A stretch of DNA of 64,000 nucleotides from JANNSO01 sp964485395 (GTDB taxonomy: Bacteria; Spirochaetota; Spirochaetia; Treponematales; UBA12059), in contig CAZAJF010000004.1 of assembly GCA_964485395.1 (NCBI GenBank), positions 134,635 through 198,634 of the forward strand, given 5' to 3'. A program made the position numbers and the translations under genes. The notes under the pieces were generated by a model. That model was given only the letters and a program-made list of their open reading frames with translations. It was not told the origin of the DNA and did no database searches. Shown piece after piece: positions 9,801 to 16,828 of this stretch. Each line of letters begins with the position of its first letter. The first letter of the stretch is position 1.

Positions 9801-10863
9801 CCTTGAAGGTAACCGCCATCTTGCCCGAAGGATCCGCGACTTTAAAGCGTCGCGAGAAATAGGGATTGCCCGGAACCAATTCGATTTTTCCCGTCTCCTT
9901 GCCGTACTGCCACTCGAGCGACTGCACCCCTATCTTGTCGTACACGCGCCCAGAAACCACGAATTCGCCGTTTACTCCGGCATTTTCCACGGGACTGATA
10001 AAAACAAGCTCGGGAGAGGTATTATCGATAAAGTATAAAAATACGGCGATACCGGTGGACCCTACGCCATCGACCGTGCGAAACCACACCACCGCAGGTC
10101 CATCCTCCATTTTCTTGGTATCAAGATCCAGGGAGAAGGAACCGGTTTCCTTTTTTTTATCTACCGAAAATTTCAGGTCTTTCCAGGTTTTTCCGGAATC
10201 GGTGGAATAGGAAACGTTTTTCAGCCCGTTTGCGTCGTATACGGTGCCCGCCATGGAAATTCGTCCCGACACCAGCGTACCAAAAGAAGGTTTACTGATC
10301 GAATGAAGCGGTTTTGTCCTGTCCAGGTGAAACTGCACCGTGGCAGGATTCCCCGCAAGGCCGTTCCTGTCGATTCCCCGCGCGGCCAGTGCATGCAATC
10401 CGTCGGGAATATCGGCAGTTTTCAGGTAATACGACCAATAGTCCTTGCCGGTGGCTTTTATCCATTCGCCATCGTCTACTTTTATCTCAACGGCGGCCAC
10501 GGCATCATCGTCCACACAGGTACCCACGATATTCAGATCGGCGCCGATGCGCATGAAGGGCATGGGATTGCTTATCTGCGCGACGGGCAGGTCGGAGAGA
10601 GGGTCCACGAGTATGTTAAAAGGACCGCCCATGCTTATATTGCCGCCGGAATCAACGACTTTTACCAGAAGGTTATACTTTCCCGGTTTAAAGGAGGAGA
10701 GATCATATTGAAGCTGCCAATTTTCCAGGCCTTCGGCGGAAATAAAATCCTTGCCGGGCTTTCCCACAGAGGGAGGAGGAACTGTCGGGGCTGTTTCCTG
10801 TGCAAATATCGAAAAAGTGCACAATAAGATACAGATAAGAGCACACGATAAAAACCTGGACAT
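3859..10863 (-). CDS. Giant secreted Ig-like repeat protein with C-terminal beta-barrel-like domain
   Basis: The ATG at 10863 is preferred over an in-frame ATG 27 codons earlier, because it has GGGAGG seven bases upstream and begins a clear signal peptide (MSRFLSCALICILLCTFSIF, cleaved after FAQ). The product has 2334 residues. After the signal it is built from some 20 Ig/fibronectin-like modules with recurring VSGTASDxNGVxxVEYSxDGG-type strands. Four modules carry a DDD motif near residues 119, 403, 1112 and 1635, each followed by a (A/G)VDxNGL motif. The last 200 or so residues change to alternating aromatic/glycine strands and end GFGLRIGLF, with the terminal Phe typical of outer-membrane barrels. 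I infer a surface protein anchored by the C-terminal domain, with the repeats outside or spanning the periplasm. An adhesin or sheath/scaffold role is possible but not shown. Own promoter upstream, terminator downstream. Confidence 0.88.
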   Translation of the reverse strand: MSRFLSCALICILLCTFSIFAQETAPTVPPPSVGKPGKDFISAEGLENWQLQYDLSSFKPGKYNLLVKVVDSGGNISMGGPFNILVDPLSDLPVAQISNPMPFMRIGADLNIVGTCVDDDAVAAVEIKVDDGEWIKATGKDYWSYYLKTADIPDGLHALAARGIDRNGLAGNPATVQFHLDRTKPLHSISKPSFGTLVSGRISMAGTVYDANGLKNVSYSTDSGKTWKDLKFSVDKKKETGSFSLDLDTKKMEDGPAVVWFRTVDGVGSTGIAVFLYFIDNTSPELVFISPVENAGVNGEFVVSGRVYDKIGVQSLEWQYGKETGKIELVPGNPYFSRRFKVADPSGKMAVTFKVTDITGNITSVTATRLIDPVADLPVITLIRPAPDAKPDGRLFVSGGSRDDDGVAKILWRIDADAEKEVITDGAFAFDVLGLASGAHKFSVRAVDVNGLAGPIVERAFTWQAAAPRISFKSVTDSSGPRDFILGMSISTMDGKAVLTGSVVAGNPVQKLEYSINDGAAMPLAIGKSSGETSYVIPLPSSLPYGVLTLKVGAVDIMGKESFFRAPLYAINYSRPRVGPLLDFADAAGEVSITPKEPLLGAFIAPFAGEDIKSVSVEPPSSLVDVSFEGKLVSVAYKADGISLPSKVVVVTTRNHRFDAGPFVFRTDSVPPDAVINSPGFGSWHKADFALKATVSDRDKTAAVEYSVGEGGWQAMKASGSAYEAMVPIAGLAGPLLVSVRATDQSGNQSFARTAIMVDSQLPSPERIAPKPGAPAGGTTLFAFRPGETSWNVDSIEAVINGSAQALAFAPVISFGADAGAGPVIVRVRDKAGNVTELNMLEGLETAAKLVPVPALETVKTNNSSVDGSPMQAVLTGSDAVGKLGWSGPFAPEADEAAFPATPIRVSGAAAFTAIFSGVSPDPKKPEAYYGMSADAINLPLAIKASKTAGSWEASLKLPAVPDGAAALWIRIVDTSLGGPVFTKIAFEYDSTPAAIEVLAPGAGSPGTFLLVANATDAKGILSAEYEAGAEKGAFDLAPGSTVFARAFNFPAKGNQLAVVLRVLDGSGNKTTSTVTVTNDGAADAPQVRFLTPLDGSVRTFDEPIFVYAQDDDSVATVSLGIDGKTAGGTGPGPLYSLDAGTLPAGKRTASLVGVDANGLNSAKAAASFLRQEAIPEITILGSRQPKAAAETLNQGASLVVLDGTAIDVAVLAGNGFASMEYKLNDGAWLKLALPAKPLADGTFPVSLPLPVSLPFDRVLVSMKASDSAGLAALRQRSFYRVTPPSPSPVIDDEGIYLSDMRIDSGAKVLLAPGDEVSALFNGRPLVSATLEPPVPYMEVMFDGATVKLRAKADGLDAQAALVVKTVDGDEYRSQPLVFNVDSEMPELLITSPVSGQWNKASLVLDGTVSDVNGIASLEYSLDLGISWMPIKLPSASGPAGAAIPHAMTVNLEKLSDGPGEILVRVRDKGGREKSASVSFFKDTEAPRILVAAPRAADTVNGTVLLALDVEDSGDIKSVEYSADGVSWAPIAPESVSPRGSGPLSPTGKDAVLPPYAGYLAFQQMIDLAALPKGPVGMSFRVRDKSGNETVYAPLAGETPAFAVDIEADKPVAQIQIPSEMEVMRANFVVSGMAFDDDKVGEIFWRADGGDWTRLDGASSFSIPFKLLETADNEHVFETYAVDINGVRGDTVSRKYRVSREEPVGELLSPDVSITNRGVISLKGSASDANSVKEVWVSFDNGNTYNLATGTTAWNYQLDTRILADGVHSVYLKMVDGYDTPGFSAGLISVDNTAPVVDLDTPWDGAEFAGKFTIGGRTSDAIIVNKLVLEITPIAGKAATLSLELPTTSVFSRVVDLSALDPGWYNLKITASDRAQNESYVARNIVVLSSQKAETVEILFPVHGEKLFGKFSLEGRVLSASEPKKAVVYMNEQPLATVDINKEGYFSLPVSPDETPEGSHVFRVEVSSETGGKLISQNRTVLYQPQGPWLEITAVNTGDFIIGRPYVTGKVGWETPVVDKADKAAYAEYQKTVAGRKPTLVEFSRDNGLTFTEAKGTNPFKFRLETQEYPNGELRLLVRVTFANGEIAIRKRIVVIDTRPPLVTIIKPAENGRFNQSLSIEGTASDLNGLSEVSLIVRSGDKSSYEVPAFIQGSYFDLHMLGATRFETGIGLSFFEDKVKLQAEIGQGFEATPSWGNLLGLKTADTPREEISRFGGYILGAKLLASVAYIPFSYYFGPDWDFFSMSFALGATFTYFSQTTEIAQIFLPPGGKYMVLSTITGQWEFAKFTLDLPVFKSYGFYVEGGLVFIPSEASTKLNEMIRPNVGFGLRIGLF

Positions 10864-10955
10864 AGAATCCTCCCAAAAGTGGCATGAAAAGAAAATAAGT
10901 TGCCTCTTCAATATCGGCTGGAATGAAAATTCAACATCGAACATTTAAATTTTAA

Positions 10956-10984
10956 ATTATACCTTATCTGCTCGACAAAAACAA
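10956..10984 (-). promoter_or_regulatory. Sigma70-type promoter of the Ig-repeat gene
   Basis: TTGTTT (10984-10979), a 17-base spacer and TATAAT (10961-10956) lie in an AT-rich stretch. This predicts a leader of about 85 bases before the ATG at 10863. Confidence 0.6.
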
Positions 10985-11035
10985 CGGATCAATTTGACGG
11001 AAATTAAAAAACAACTGCAATAATTTGCTCATTTA

Positions 11036-11064
11036 TTGAGATTTAACAAATTGTAGGCTATACT
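11036..11064 (+). promoter_or_regulatory. Sigma70-type promoter of the regulator/kinase operon
   Basis: TTGAGA (11036-11041), a 17-base spacer and TATACT (11059-11064) precede the two-component pair. It is divergent from the promoter of the Ig-repeat gene about 50 bases away. Confidence 0.65.
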
Positions 11065-11107
11065 GTTGACACAAAATACGAGGGCTCAAGGAATTCCGGA
11101 GGAAAAA

Positions 11108-12391
11108 ATGGCACGGGTATCCGCACTCATAATAGATGAATCAGATCTTTTCAGAGATTACCTGCGCTCAAGGATTACCCGTGCCGGCATGGATGTCGCC
11201 GTGGCGATAAACGGCCTGGACGGTATTGCGAAAATGCGCAACGATCCGCCAAGCATCATTATTTTAGACTACCACCTGACTCGCCGCACCTGCAAAGAAG
11301 TCCTGGAAGAAAAAGCAAAGAATCCCAACACCGCTAACATTCCCGTCATTCTCACCGCCCATAAAATCGATAAGAACAGATTACTGGAGCTTGTACCCTT
11401 CAATATCAAGAAGATTTTCTCCAAACCTATAAAAATGGACGCGTTTTACCAAACCGTAACCGAAATTACAGGCGTCAGGTTTGAGATGGACACGACTCCG
11501 TGCATCATCGAGGCGCATGTCAACGATAATATCATTTTCGTGGAGATCGCCCAGGGAATCAACCGCGAGAAAGTGGACCTTCTCAGGTTCAAGATACGCG
11601 AGCTTGAAGAATTGTACGCAATCCAGAAACCTAGAATACTTCTCATGCTCAGCGATATGGAACTATCGTTCATCGATGGCCCCAACCTGGAATTTCTCCT
11701 GGAAACCATAATGTCCTCTACCGATGCCAAGTCCAGGCACATTAAAATCTTGACGCGTTCTTCCTTCATCCGCGAGTTCGTATCGGGGCGCGACGGTTAC
11801 GAGGAAATCGAAGTCGTCAGCTCCCTGGAGTACGCGATAGACGGACTCATCGCCGCGGAGACGAACGCCGCGGAAGCGCCGGAAGAAAAAGCCGCTATCA
11901 TCAGCGACCGCATCCTGTCCGCGAAGGGCAGCGCATCCCAATCGGAAGCCATAGCCATGCGCTTCCAGACCGAAAAAAAAGAACAGCCCCGGCTCTCCAT
12001 GGAGAACGCGAACGACCTCGGACGCGGCTTGTCCATAGCCACGGTGGACGATGATTTCGTGATACAGGAACTGCTCAAGACCACCTTCGCCGCCATGAAC
12101 GCGGAAGTATCCACCTACCCCAACGGCAAGGAATTCCTGAAGGCCATCCGCTCGCGAAGCTTCGACCTCGTGTTCCTGGACCTCCTCATGCCCGAGGTAA
12201 ACGGCTTTCAGGTACTTACCGAGCTTCATGCGCAGGACATCGACGTGCCCATAATAATCCTCTCCGCGGTTACCCAGCGCGAGGCGATAGTCCGCGCCTT
12301 CCAGTCCGGGGTCAAGAGTTTCCTCATCAAGCCGCTCAAGCCCGAGCAAATACTCAAGAAAACGCTGGAAATCCTGAAAGCCAACTTCTGA
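11108..12391 (+). CDS. Two-REC response regulator with a central STAS-like region
   Basis: The start is set at the ATG at 11108, which has CCGGAGGAA just upstream; an in-frame ATG 14 codons earlier lacks one. The 427-residue product has an N-terminal receiver domain (residues 1-120, phosphoacceptor Asp in IIILDYHL). A middle region of about 125 residues looks like an alpha/beta domain of STAS type (strands around IIFVEIAQG and RILLMLSDMELSFIDG). A second receiver lies at residues 310-427 (acceptor Asp in LVFLDLLMPEVNG, conserved Lys in FLIKPLKP). There is no DNA-binding or enzymatic output domain. The likely role is phosphotransfer or protein-protein signalling. The stop overlaps the start of the hybrid kinase by one base (TGATG), so the two are translationally coupled and probably work together. 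Confidence 0.87.
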   Translation: MARVSALIIDESDLFRDYLRSRITRAGMDVAVAINGLDGIAKMRNDPPSIIILDYHLTRRTCKEVLEEKAKNPNTANIPVILTAHKIDKNRLLELVPFNIKKIFSKPIKMDAFYQTVTEITGVRFEMDTTPCIIEAHVNDNIIFVEIAQGINREKVDLLRFKIRELEELYAIQKPRILLMLSDMELSFIDGPNLEFLLETIMSSTDAKSRHIKILTRSSFIREFVSGRDGYEEIEVVSSLEYAIDGLIAAETNAAEAPEEKAAIISDRILSAKGSASQSEAIAMRFQTEKKEQPRLSMENANDLGRGLSIATVDDDFVIQELLKTTFAAMNAEVSTYPNGKEFLKAIRSRSFDLVFLDLLMPEVNGFQVLTELHAQDIDVPIIILSAVTQREAIVRAFQSGVKSFLIKPLKPEQILKKTLEILKANF

Positions 12392-14778
12392 TGATCCTGC
12401 CCGACGTCCTTTATAAGGCTGCATTTTCGCAAACGCGCTCCGCGATGATCATCCTGAACGACCAGGGAATTCCCGTGCTCTGGAACGAGGCCTTCGACGA
12501 GCTGTTCATCGAGCTGGCGGGCTTCGTCCCGGACAAGCTTTCCGTGCCGCTGTTCGACTGGCTGCAGGAACGCGACTCGTTTCAGTATTCATATTATATA
12601 ACCGAAGTCCTACTGGGCCACATGGGGGCAGCCAGCATGGAGACGAGCCTGCGCACGGTCTCGGGCGGCAGGCTATGGCTGCGCACTACGATGTCCCTCA
12701 TCAGAACCGAGGATGAAACCCGCCCCGCCGAGGATTCCTCGCGATGGATCTGGTGCTCGTTCCAGAACATAAGCGACCAGAAGCAGCGCGAGCGGGAACT
12801 TGTCAGCGCCAAGGAAGAGGCCGAAAAAGCCACGATGACCAAGAGCCAATTCCTTGCCAACATGAGCCACGAGATACGAACGCCCATCCAGACCATCCTC
12901 GGCATGATGGAGCTTCTGCATGAAACCAGCCTGGACAAGGAGCAGATCGACTATCTGAGGTCGGTGCAATTCTCCGCGGACGTTTTGCTGGGGCTCATCA
13001 ACGACGTCCTGGATTTCTCCAAGATCGAAGCCGGAAAATTCGAGCTCGAGAACGCGGACTTCGACCTGCACGCGACGCTCAGGCAGGCTGTCGTGCTCAT
13101 CATCCTGGACGCGCATAAAAAAGGCCTGGAAGTCGTAATCGACCTTGATCCGCAGCTTCCCCGCTTCGTGCGGGGCGATCCCGGCCGCCTGCGCCAGATC
13201 GTGGTTAACATGTTCAAGAACGCCGTCAAATTCACCCAGACCGGCGAGATAATCATCAAGGCGACGGTGTTGTTCCGGAACTCCGCGGTGATCATGCGCG
13301 TGGAGGTCCAGGACACCGGCCCCGGCGTACCCCTCCTCCTGCGTGACAAATTATTTACTCCATTTACCCAGGCCAACGCCGGGGCTCTCACCCACGGCGG
13401 AACCGGCCTTGGCCTGGCTATTTCCCGCCACCTGGTTTCCATGATGGGAGGCACGGTATTCTACCGGCCCGTGGAGCCGCGCGGCTCCGTCTTCGGTTTC
13501 GAGATAACGCTCAACCAGGCGGAGTACAGCATGCCGCAGGGCCAGCAAAGAATCGCCACCTGCGACAAAGTGCTGATCGTGGACGACAACGCCGCGGCCA
13601 GCGACTTCGCGGTCAAGACCGCCGCCATGTTCGGGCTCCAGCCGCACGCGGTATCGTCGGGCACCCAGGCTCTGGCCGCCCTTCGCGAAGCGGCCCTCGC
13701 GGGAACGCCCTACGCCCTCTGCCTCATCGACCAAAACATGCCCGAGATGGACGGCTGGAGGCTGGCCGCGGAAATTACCGCGGAGCGCCTCATCAACAGC
13801 GTACAGCTGATACTTATGGCCCCCGAAGGAGCCATCGGCTCGGAAGCTAAAATGAAGCTGCTGAAATGGTTCAACGGCTATCTCGTTAAGCCCCTGAATC
13901 CGCAGGACCTTTTCCAGACGATCAACAGCGTTCTCACGGAATCGGTGGAGCTTGACGCCGTGGACGAAGACGAAGGATCCGCCGCTCTGAAGCCGGAAAA
14001 CGCCAATATCGGGCTTACGGTACTGCTCGCCGAAGACCATATCGTAAACCAGGAATTGTTCTCGATCCTGCTTTCCAAACTGGGGTGCAGCACGGACCTC
14101 GCATCGGACGGGACCGCGGCCGTCGAAATGGCCAAACAACGGGATTACGACCTCGTGCTCATGGATATTTTCATGCCGCGCATGGACGGCTACGAAGCCT
14201 CGAGGCATCTCCGCGAGCAAGGCTTCTCCAAGCCGATCATCGCGGTAACGGCCAGCGCCCTCAAGGGCGAACGAGAAAAATGCGTCGAAGCCGGCATGAA
14301 CGATATTCTTATCAAGCCGTTCAAGCGTAAAGACCTGGAGACCATGCTGCGATTCTGGGCAAACAAGACCCTTAACATGGACGGAGAAAACGAAGCACCA
14401 AGCTCGGTAAGCGAGCGGCATCTATGGGACAACACCGTTTTTGACTTGCCCGGGCTTATCGAAACGTTCCTGGGCCAGCGGGAAACCGTACTAAGCCTCG
14501 TAAAGCGCTTCATAGACAAGACTCGCAGCCAGCTTCCCGAGCTTCATAACGCGGCAATGAGCGGCGACACCAAGACGATGCGGGAAATCGCCCACTCCAT
14601 CAAGGGAGCTTCCTGGAACATGACCGCCAAACAACTGGGCGACATGGCCTTCGAAATAGAATCGGCCTCCAAGCAGGATGACTTGGAAGGTGCCCGCAGC
14701 CTTCTGCCAAAATTGGCAATTTGCGTGAGCGACTTCGAACAGTGCGCCGCATACCAACAGGAAGCGGCGCAGCAATAG
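12391..14778 (+). CDS. Hybrid sensor histidine kinase (PAS-HisKA-HATPase-REC-REC-Hpt)
   Basis: This 795-residue kinase starts with a PAS-like sensor (residues 10-130) and has no obvious membrane segment, so it is probably cytoplasmic. The phosphoacceptor His160 lies in NMSHEIRTP. The ATP-binding domain follows, with N-box and G-boxes (VQDTGPGVP, HGGTGLGLAI). Two receivers come next, with acceptor Asp near 446 (CLIDQNMPEMDGW) and near 591 (LVLMDIFMPRMDGY). A C-terminal Hpt domain carries AHSIKGASWNM, with His near residue 733. The layout matches BarA/EvgS-type phosphorelay kinases without their periplasmic part. It is coupled to the two-REC protein upstream, a natural target of the Hpt domain. 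The stop codon sits inside the first unit of a 17-base tandem repeat. Confidence 0.93.
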   Translation: MILPDVLYKAAFSQTRSAMIILNDQGIPVLWNEAFDELFIELAGFVPDKLSVPLFDWLQERDSFQYSYYITEVLLGHMGAASMETSLRTVSGGRLWLRTTMSLIRTEDETRPAEDSSRWIWCSFQNISDQKQRERELVSAKEEAEKATMTKSQFLANMSHEIRTPIQTILGMMELLHETSLDKEQIDYLRSVQFSADVLLGLINDVLDFSKIEAGKFELENADFDLHATLRQAVVLIILDAHKKGLEVVIDLDPQLPRFVRGDPGRLRQIVVNMFKNAVKFTQTGEIIIKATVLFRNSAVIMRVEVQDTGPGVPLLLRDKLFTPFTQANAGALTHGGTGLGLAISRHLVSMMGGTVFYRPVEPRGSVFGFEITLNQAEYSMPQGQQRIATCDKVLIVDDNAAASDFAVKTAAMFGLQPHAVSSGTQALAALREAALAGTPYALCLIDQNMPEMDGWRLAAEITAERLINSVQLILMAPEGAIGSEAKMKLLKWFNGYLVKPLNPQDLFQTINSVLTESVELDAVDEDEGSAALKPENANIGLTVLLAEDHIVNQELFSILLSKLGCSTDLASDGTAAVEMAKQRDYDLVLMDIFMPRMDGYEASRHLREQGFSKPIIAVTASALKGEREKCVEAGMNDILIKPFKRKDLETMLRFWANKTLNMDGENEAPSSVSERHLWDNTVFDLPGLIETFLGQRETVLSLVKRFIDKTRSQLPELHNAAMSGDTKTMREIAHSIKGASWNMTAKQLGDMAFEIESASKQDDLEGARSLLPKLAICVSDFEQCAAYQQEAAQQ

Positions 14779-14832
14779 CTGCGGCGCAACAGTAGCTGCG
14801 GGCGCGGCAGTAGCTGCGGCGCGGCAGTAGCC
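14764..14832. repeat. Four imperfect 17-base GC-rich tandem repeats
   Basis: Units of the form GCGGCGCARCAGTAGCT run at 14764, 14781, 14798 (18 bases) and 14816. The first covers the kinase stop codon. Each unit contains TAG in the kinase frame or near it. The repeat fills most of the 85-base gap before the HAD gene. Confidence 0.85.
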
Positions 14833-14863
14833 GCGAACGCGCCCGCATGGTATTACTGTAGGC

Positions 14864-15490
14864 ATGATTCAGGCTGTTTTTTTCGATCTGGACAATACCC
14901 TATACCCCGCCAGCGCCTCCATGGAAAGCGATATCGTGCATCGCATGAACCAATATGTGGCTAAGCTGCTACGTATATCTTTGCCCGATGCAAAAGCATT
15001 GCGGGCAACGCGCATGCCCAATTATGGCACTACGCTCGAATGGCTCATGAAGGAACATGACTTCACCGACACGGAGGATTATTTCAGCGCCGTGCATCCG
15101 AACGGAGAGGAGGAAGTACTGGTTCGCGACCCTAAGCTTCCGGCCTTCCTGGATTCCATAACCCAGAAAAAATATATTTTTACGAATGCGCCATCGGAAC
15201 ACGCCGACCGCGTTCTTATAAAACTGGGCATAGCGGGAAAATTCGACGATATTTTCGACGTGCGCTTTTCCATGCTCCGCGGAAAACCGGCGCGGTCGGC
15301 GGTAGAAAAAGTCATCACCGCCTCAGGCTGCCGCCCCGAAGAAACCTTGTTCGTAGACGACATCCCCCGCTACGTGCGAGGCTTTACCGACTGCGGCGGC
15401 AAAGGCATACTCATCGATCACGACGATAAATACCCGGAGGAGACACTCCAGCGCATTCGCACAATTTACGAGCTGAAAGATTTCCTGTAG
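14864..15490 (+). CDS. HAD-family pyrimidine 5'-nucleotidase-like phosphatase
   Basis: The 208-residue protein has all four HAD motifs: FFDLDNTLYP (motif I, nucleophile Asp), IFTNAPSEH (II), a Lys in RGKPARSA (III) and LFVDDIPRYV (IV). The cap is of the helical C1 type. The sequence style, with DLDNTLYP and TNA, matches the SDT1/pyrimidine 5'-nucleotidase branch that dephosphorylates nucleoside monophosphates. The actual substrate cannot be read from sequence. No Shine-Dalgarno is evident; TATTAC lies seven bases before the ATG, so the mRNA may be leaderless, but no -35 was found. It runs with the kinase genes and precedes a small membrane protein. Confidence 0.88.
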   Translation: MIQAVFFDLDNTLYPASASMESDIVHRMNQYVAKLLRISLPDAKALRATRMPNYGTTLEWLMKEHDFTDTEDYFSAVHPNGEEEVLVRDPKLPAFLDSITQKKYIFTNAPSEHADRVLIKLGIAGKFDDIFDVRFSMLRGKPARSAVEKVITASGCRPEETLFVDDIPRYVRGFTDCGGKGILIDHDDKYPEETLQRIRTIYELKDFL

Positions 15491-15549
15491 CGCATCTTGA
15501 AATGCCAACCGGGATTTTAAATGCGCAAAAATAATCGAAAGGAACAACC

Positions 15550-16068
15550 ATGCAATCCATGAATATCATGTACAAGCTTAAGAGGCGCGGAACGAACCGC
15601 ATGGAACTCGCCCTGCCGCTCTTCCTCCGAGGAATCTACCTTGGCGCAGGAATACTCCTGATTCTCGTCCTGGCGCGCTCGATGGGTCCCACGCATCCGT
15701 TTATCTATATGTTTTCCATCGCCATGGTCTTCGTCATCATGTCCGAGGACCGCTGGACCTTCGATAAAGAAAAGGAAATCCTGCGTCGGCGAACGGGCGT
15801 CATCTTCTTCGCCAAAAAATGGACCGCTCCGCTCGAGAACATAGCGAGCATAGAGATCAGCTCGGACGCAAAACCCACCGACTCGGGCGACCCTTACGCC
15901 AGATTCACAGGAGCCATCGGTAAAAACTGCTGCGCCTTGCGTTTCATACTTGTCGATGGTCGTGCCCTGACGGTGAGCGTCGCTTCCCGCAAGCGTTACG
16001 ATGCGCTGAAAAGTCAAGCCGTAGCGCTCGCGGAGTTTACCGGAAAACCGTTCGCCGAAGCGCTATAA
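15550..16068 (+). CDS. Two-TM membrane protein with bacterial PH-like domain
   Basis: The 172-residue product has an ATG with AAAGGAAC upstream. Two hydrophobic helices lie at residues 25-42 and 50-64. They are followed by a soluble region starting WTFDKEKEILRRRTG and ISSIEIS-like strands. This arrangement, two helices then a beta-rich module with WTFD and W-x-APLENIASIEI, is like the bPH_2 (YdbT-type) domain found in small bacterial membrane proteins. The function of that family is mostly unknown. It lies 60 bases after the HAD gene on the same strand and could share its transcript. Confidence in the gene is high, in the domain moderate. Confidence 0.75.
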   Translation: MQSMNIMYKLKRRGTNRMELALPLFLRGIYLGAGILLILVLARSMGPTHPFIYMFSIAMVFVIMSEDRWTFDKEKEILRRRTGVIFFAKKWTAPLENIASIEISSDAKPTDSGDPYARFTGAIGKNCCALRFILVDGRALTVSVASRKRYDALKSQAVALAEFTGKPFAEAL

Positions 16069-16083
16069 AGGATTTCGACGCCC

Positions 16084-16704
16084 CTACAAAGCGCCGTTCT
16101 TAACTTTCAGGTATAGAATCAGCTCCCGTTTAAAGGAAATATCCTCATGCATCTCGTCAATCCGGTCTTCGTCCGAATAGCCGAGGGCGATAAACGCCTC
16201 GATTCGGATATACGGGTCTTTATCGCGCTTGGCCTCTTTGGTGTATCCTAAAGCCTTGTATGCAGCCCTGCGGATTTTCCAGTCTTTGTCTTTTTTTGCA
16301 TCTGGCGTATAGCCCAGGACTTCGTAGGCCTCCAAGCGTATCTGCAAATCGGGATCCGCCCTGGCCGCTTCGGTAAAACCCAGCTTTCTGTAGGCTTCCA
16401 GGCGAATGGCGTTGTCCGAATCGCGGGTAGCCTCCGGCGTAAAGCCAAGCACGCGATAGGCTTCCAGCCGAATATTATGATCCTCGTCCCGTTTGTTTTC
16501 CTCGGAATACCCCAAGGCCTTGTACGCCTCGCTGCGAATCTTCCAGTTTTCGTCGTTTTTATCTTCCTCGGAATAGCCCAACGCGGCGTATGCCTCATTG
16601 CGAATTTTCCAGTCTTTGTCTTTTTTCGCCTCTTCGGTAAATCCATGCACGCGATATTTCATGAGGCGAATTTCTGCATCGGAATACTTGAACTCGATAT
16701 TCAT
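16084..16704 (-). CDS. Solenoid protein of seven 24-residue HEAT/LRV-like repeats
   Basis: The ATG at 16704 has AGGTGGAGA upstream; an earlier in-frame start would run into the deoD leader and is unlikely. The 206-residue protein has almost nothing but a repeat. Seven units of 24 residues follow the pattern GYxxEAKxDKDWKIRxEAYxAL, with invariant D-x-x-IR-x-EA(Y/F)-x-x-LG(Y/F). The spacing is shorter than classical HEAT (about 37-40) and equals the leucine-rich-variant (LRV) unit, whose DxxVRxxVA core it resembles. No signal or membrane segment is present, so it is probably a cytoplasmic binding scaffold. The high similarity between units suggests recent duplication. Partner unknown. It is convergent with the bPH-like gene and divergent from deoD. 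Confidence 0.88.
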   Translation of the reverse strand: MNIEFKYSDAEIRLMKYRVHGFTEEAKKDKDWKIRNEAYAALGYSEEDKNDENWKIRSEAYKALGYSEENKRDEDHNIRLEAYRVLGFTPEATRDSDNAIRLEAYRKLGFTEAARADPDLQIRLEAYEVLGYTPDAKKDKDWKIRRAAYKALGYTKEAKRDKDPYIRIEAFIALGYSDEDRIDEMHEDISFKRELILYLKVKNGAL

Positions 16705-16828
16705 GGCTCTCCACCTAAGATTGTATAGACTATACCGCAAGATTTCCAGAGCGATTACCCGGAACATCCGGTTGCATGCCCCGCGTCGATGCATTATCCT
16801 AGGAGAATCAACCAGAAAGGACACATCC

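Noticed and set aside
4331..10827. Many plus-strand frames of 75-240 codons opposite the Ig-repeat gene
   Set aside because: They mirror the codon bias of the minus-strand gene, lack starts with Shine-Dalgarno and have low-complexity Arg/Gly/His-rich products.
16084..16700. Regular 72-base DNA periodicity as CRISPR array
   Set aside because: No constant repeat with unique spacers; the period is coding (24 residues).
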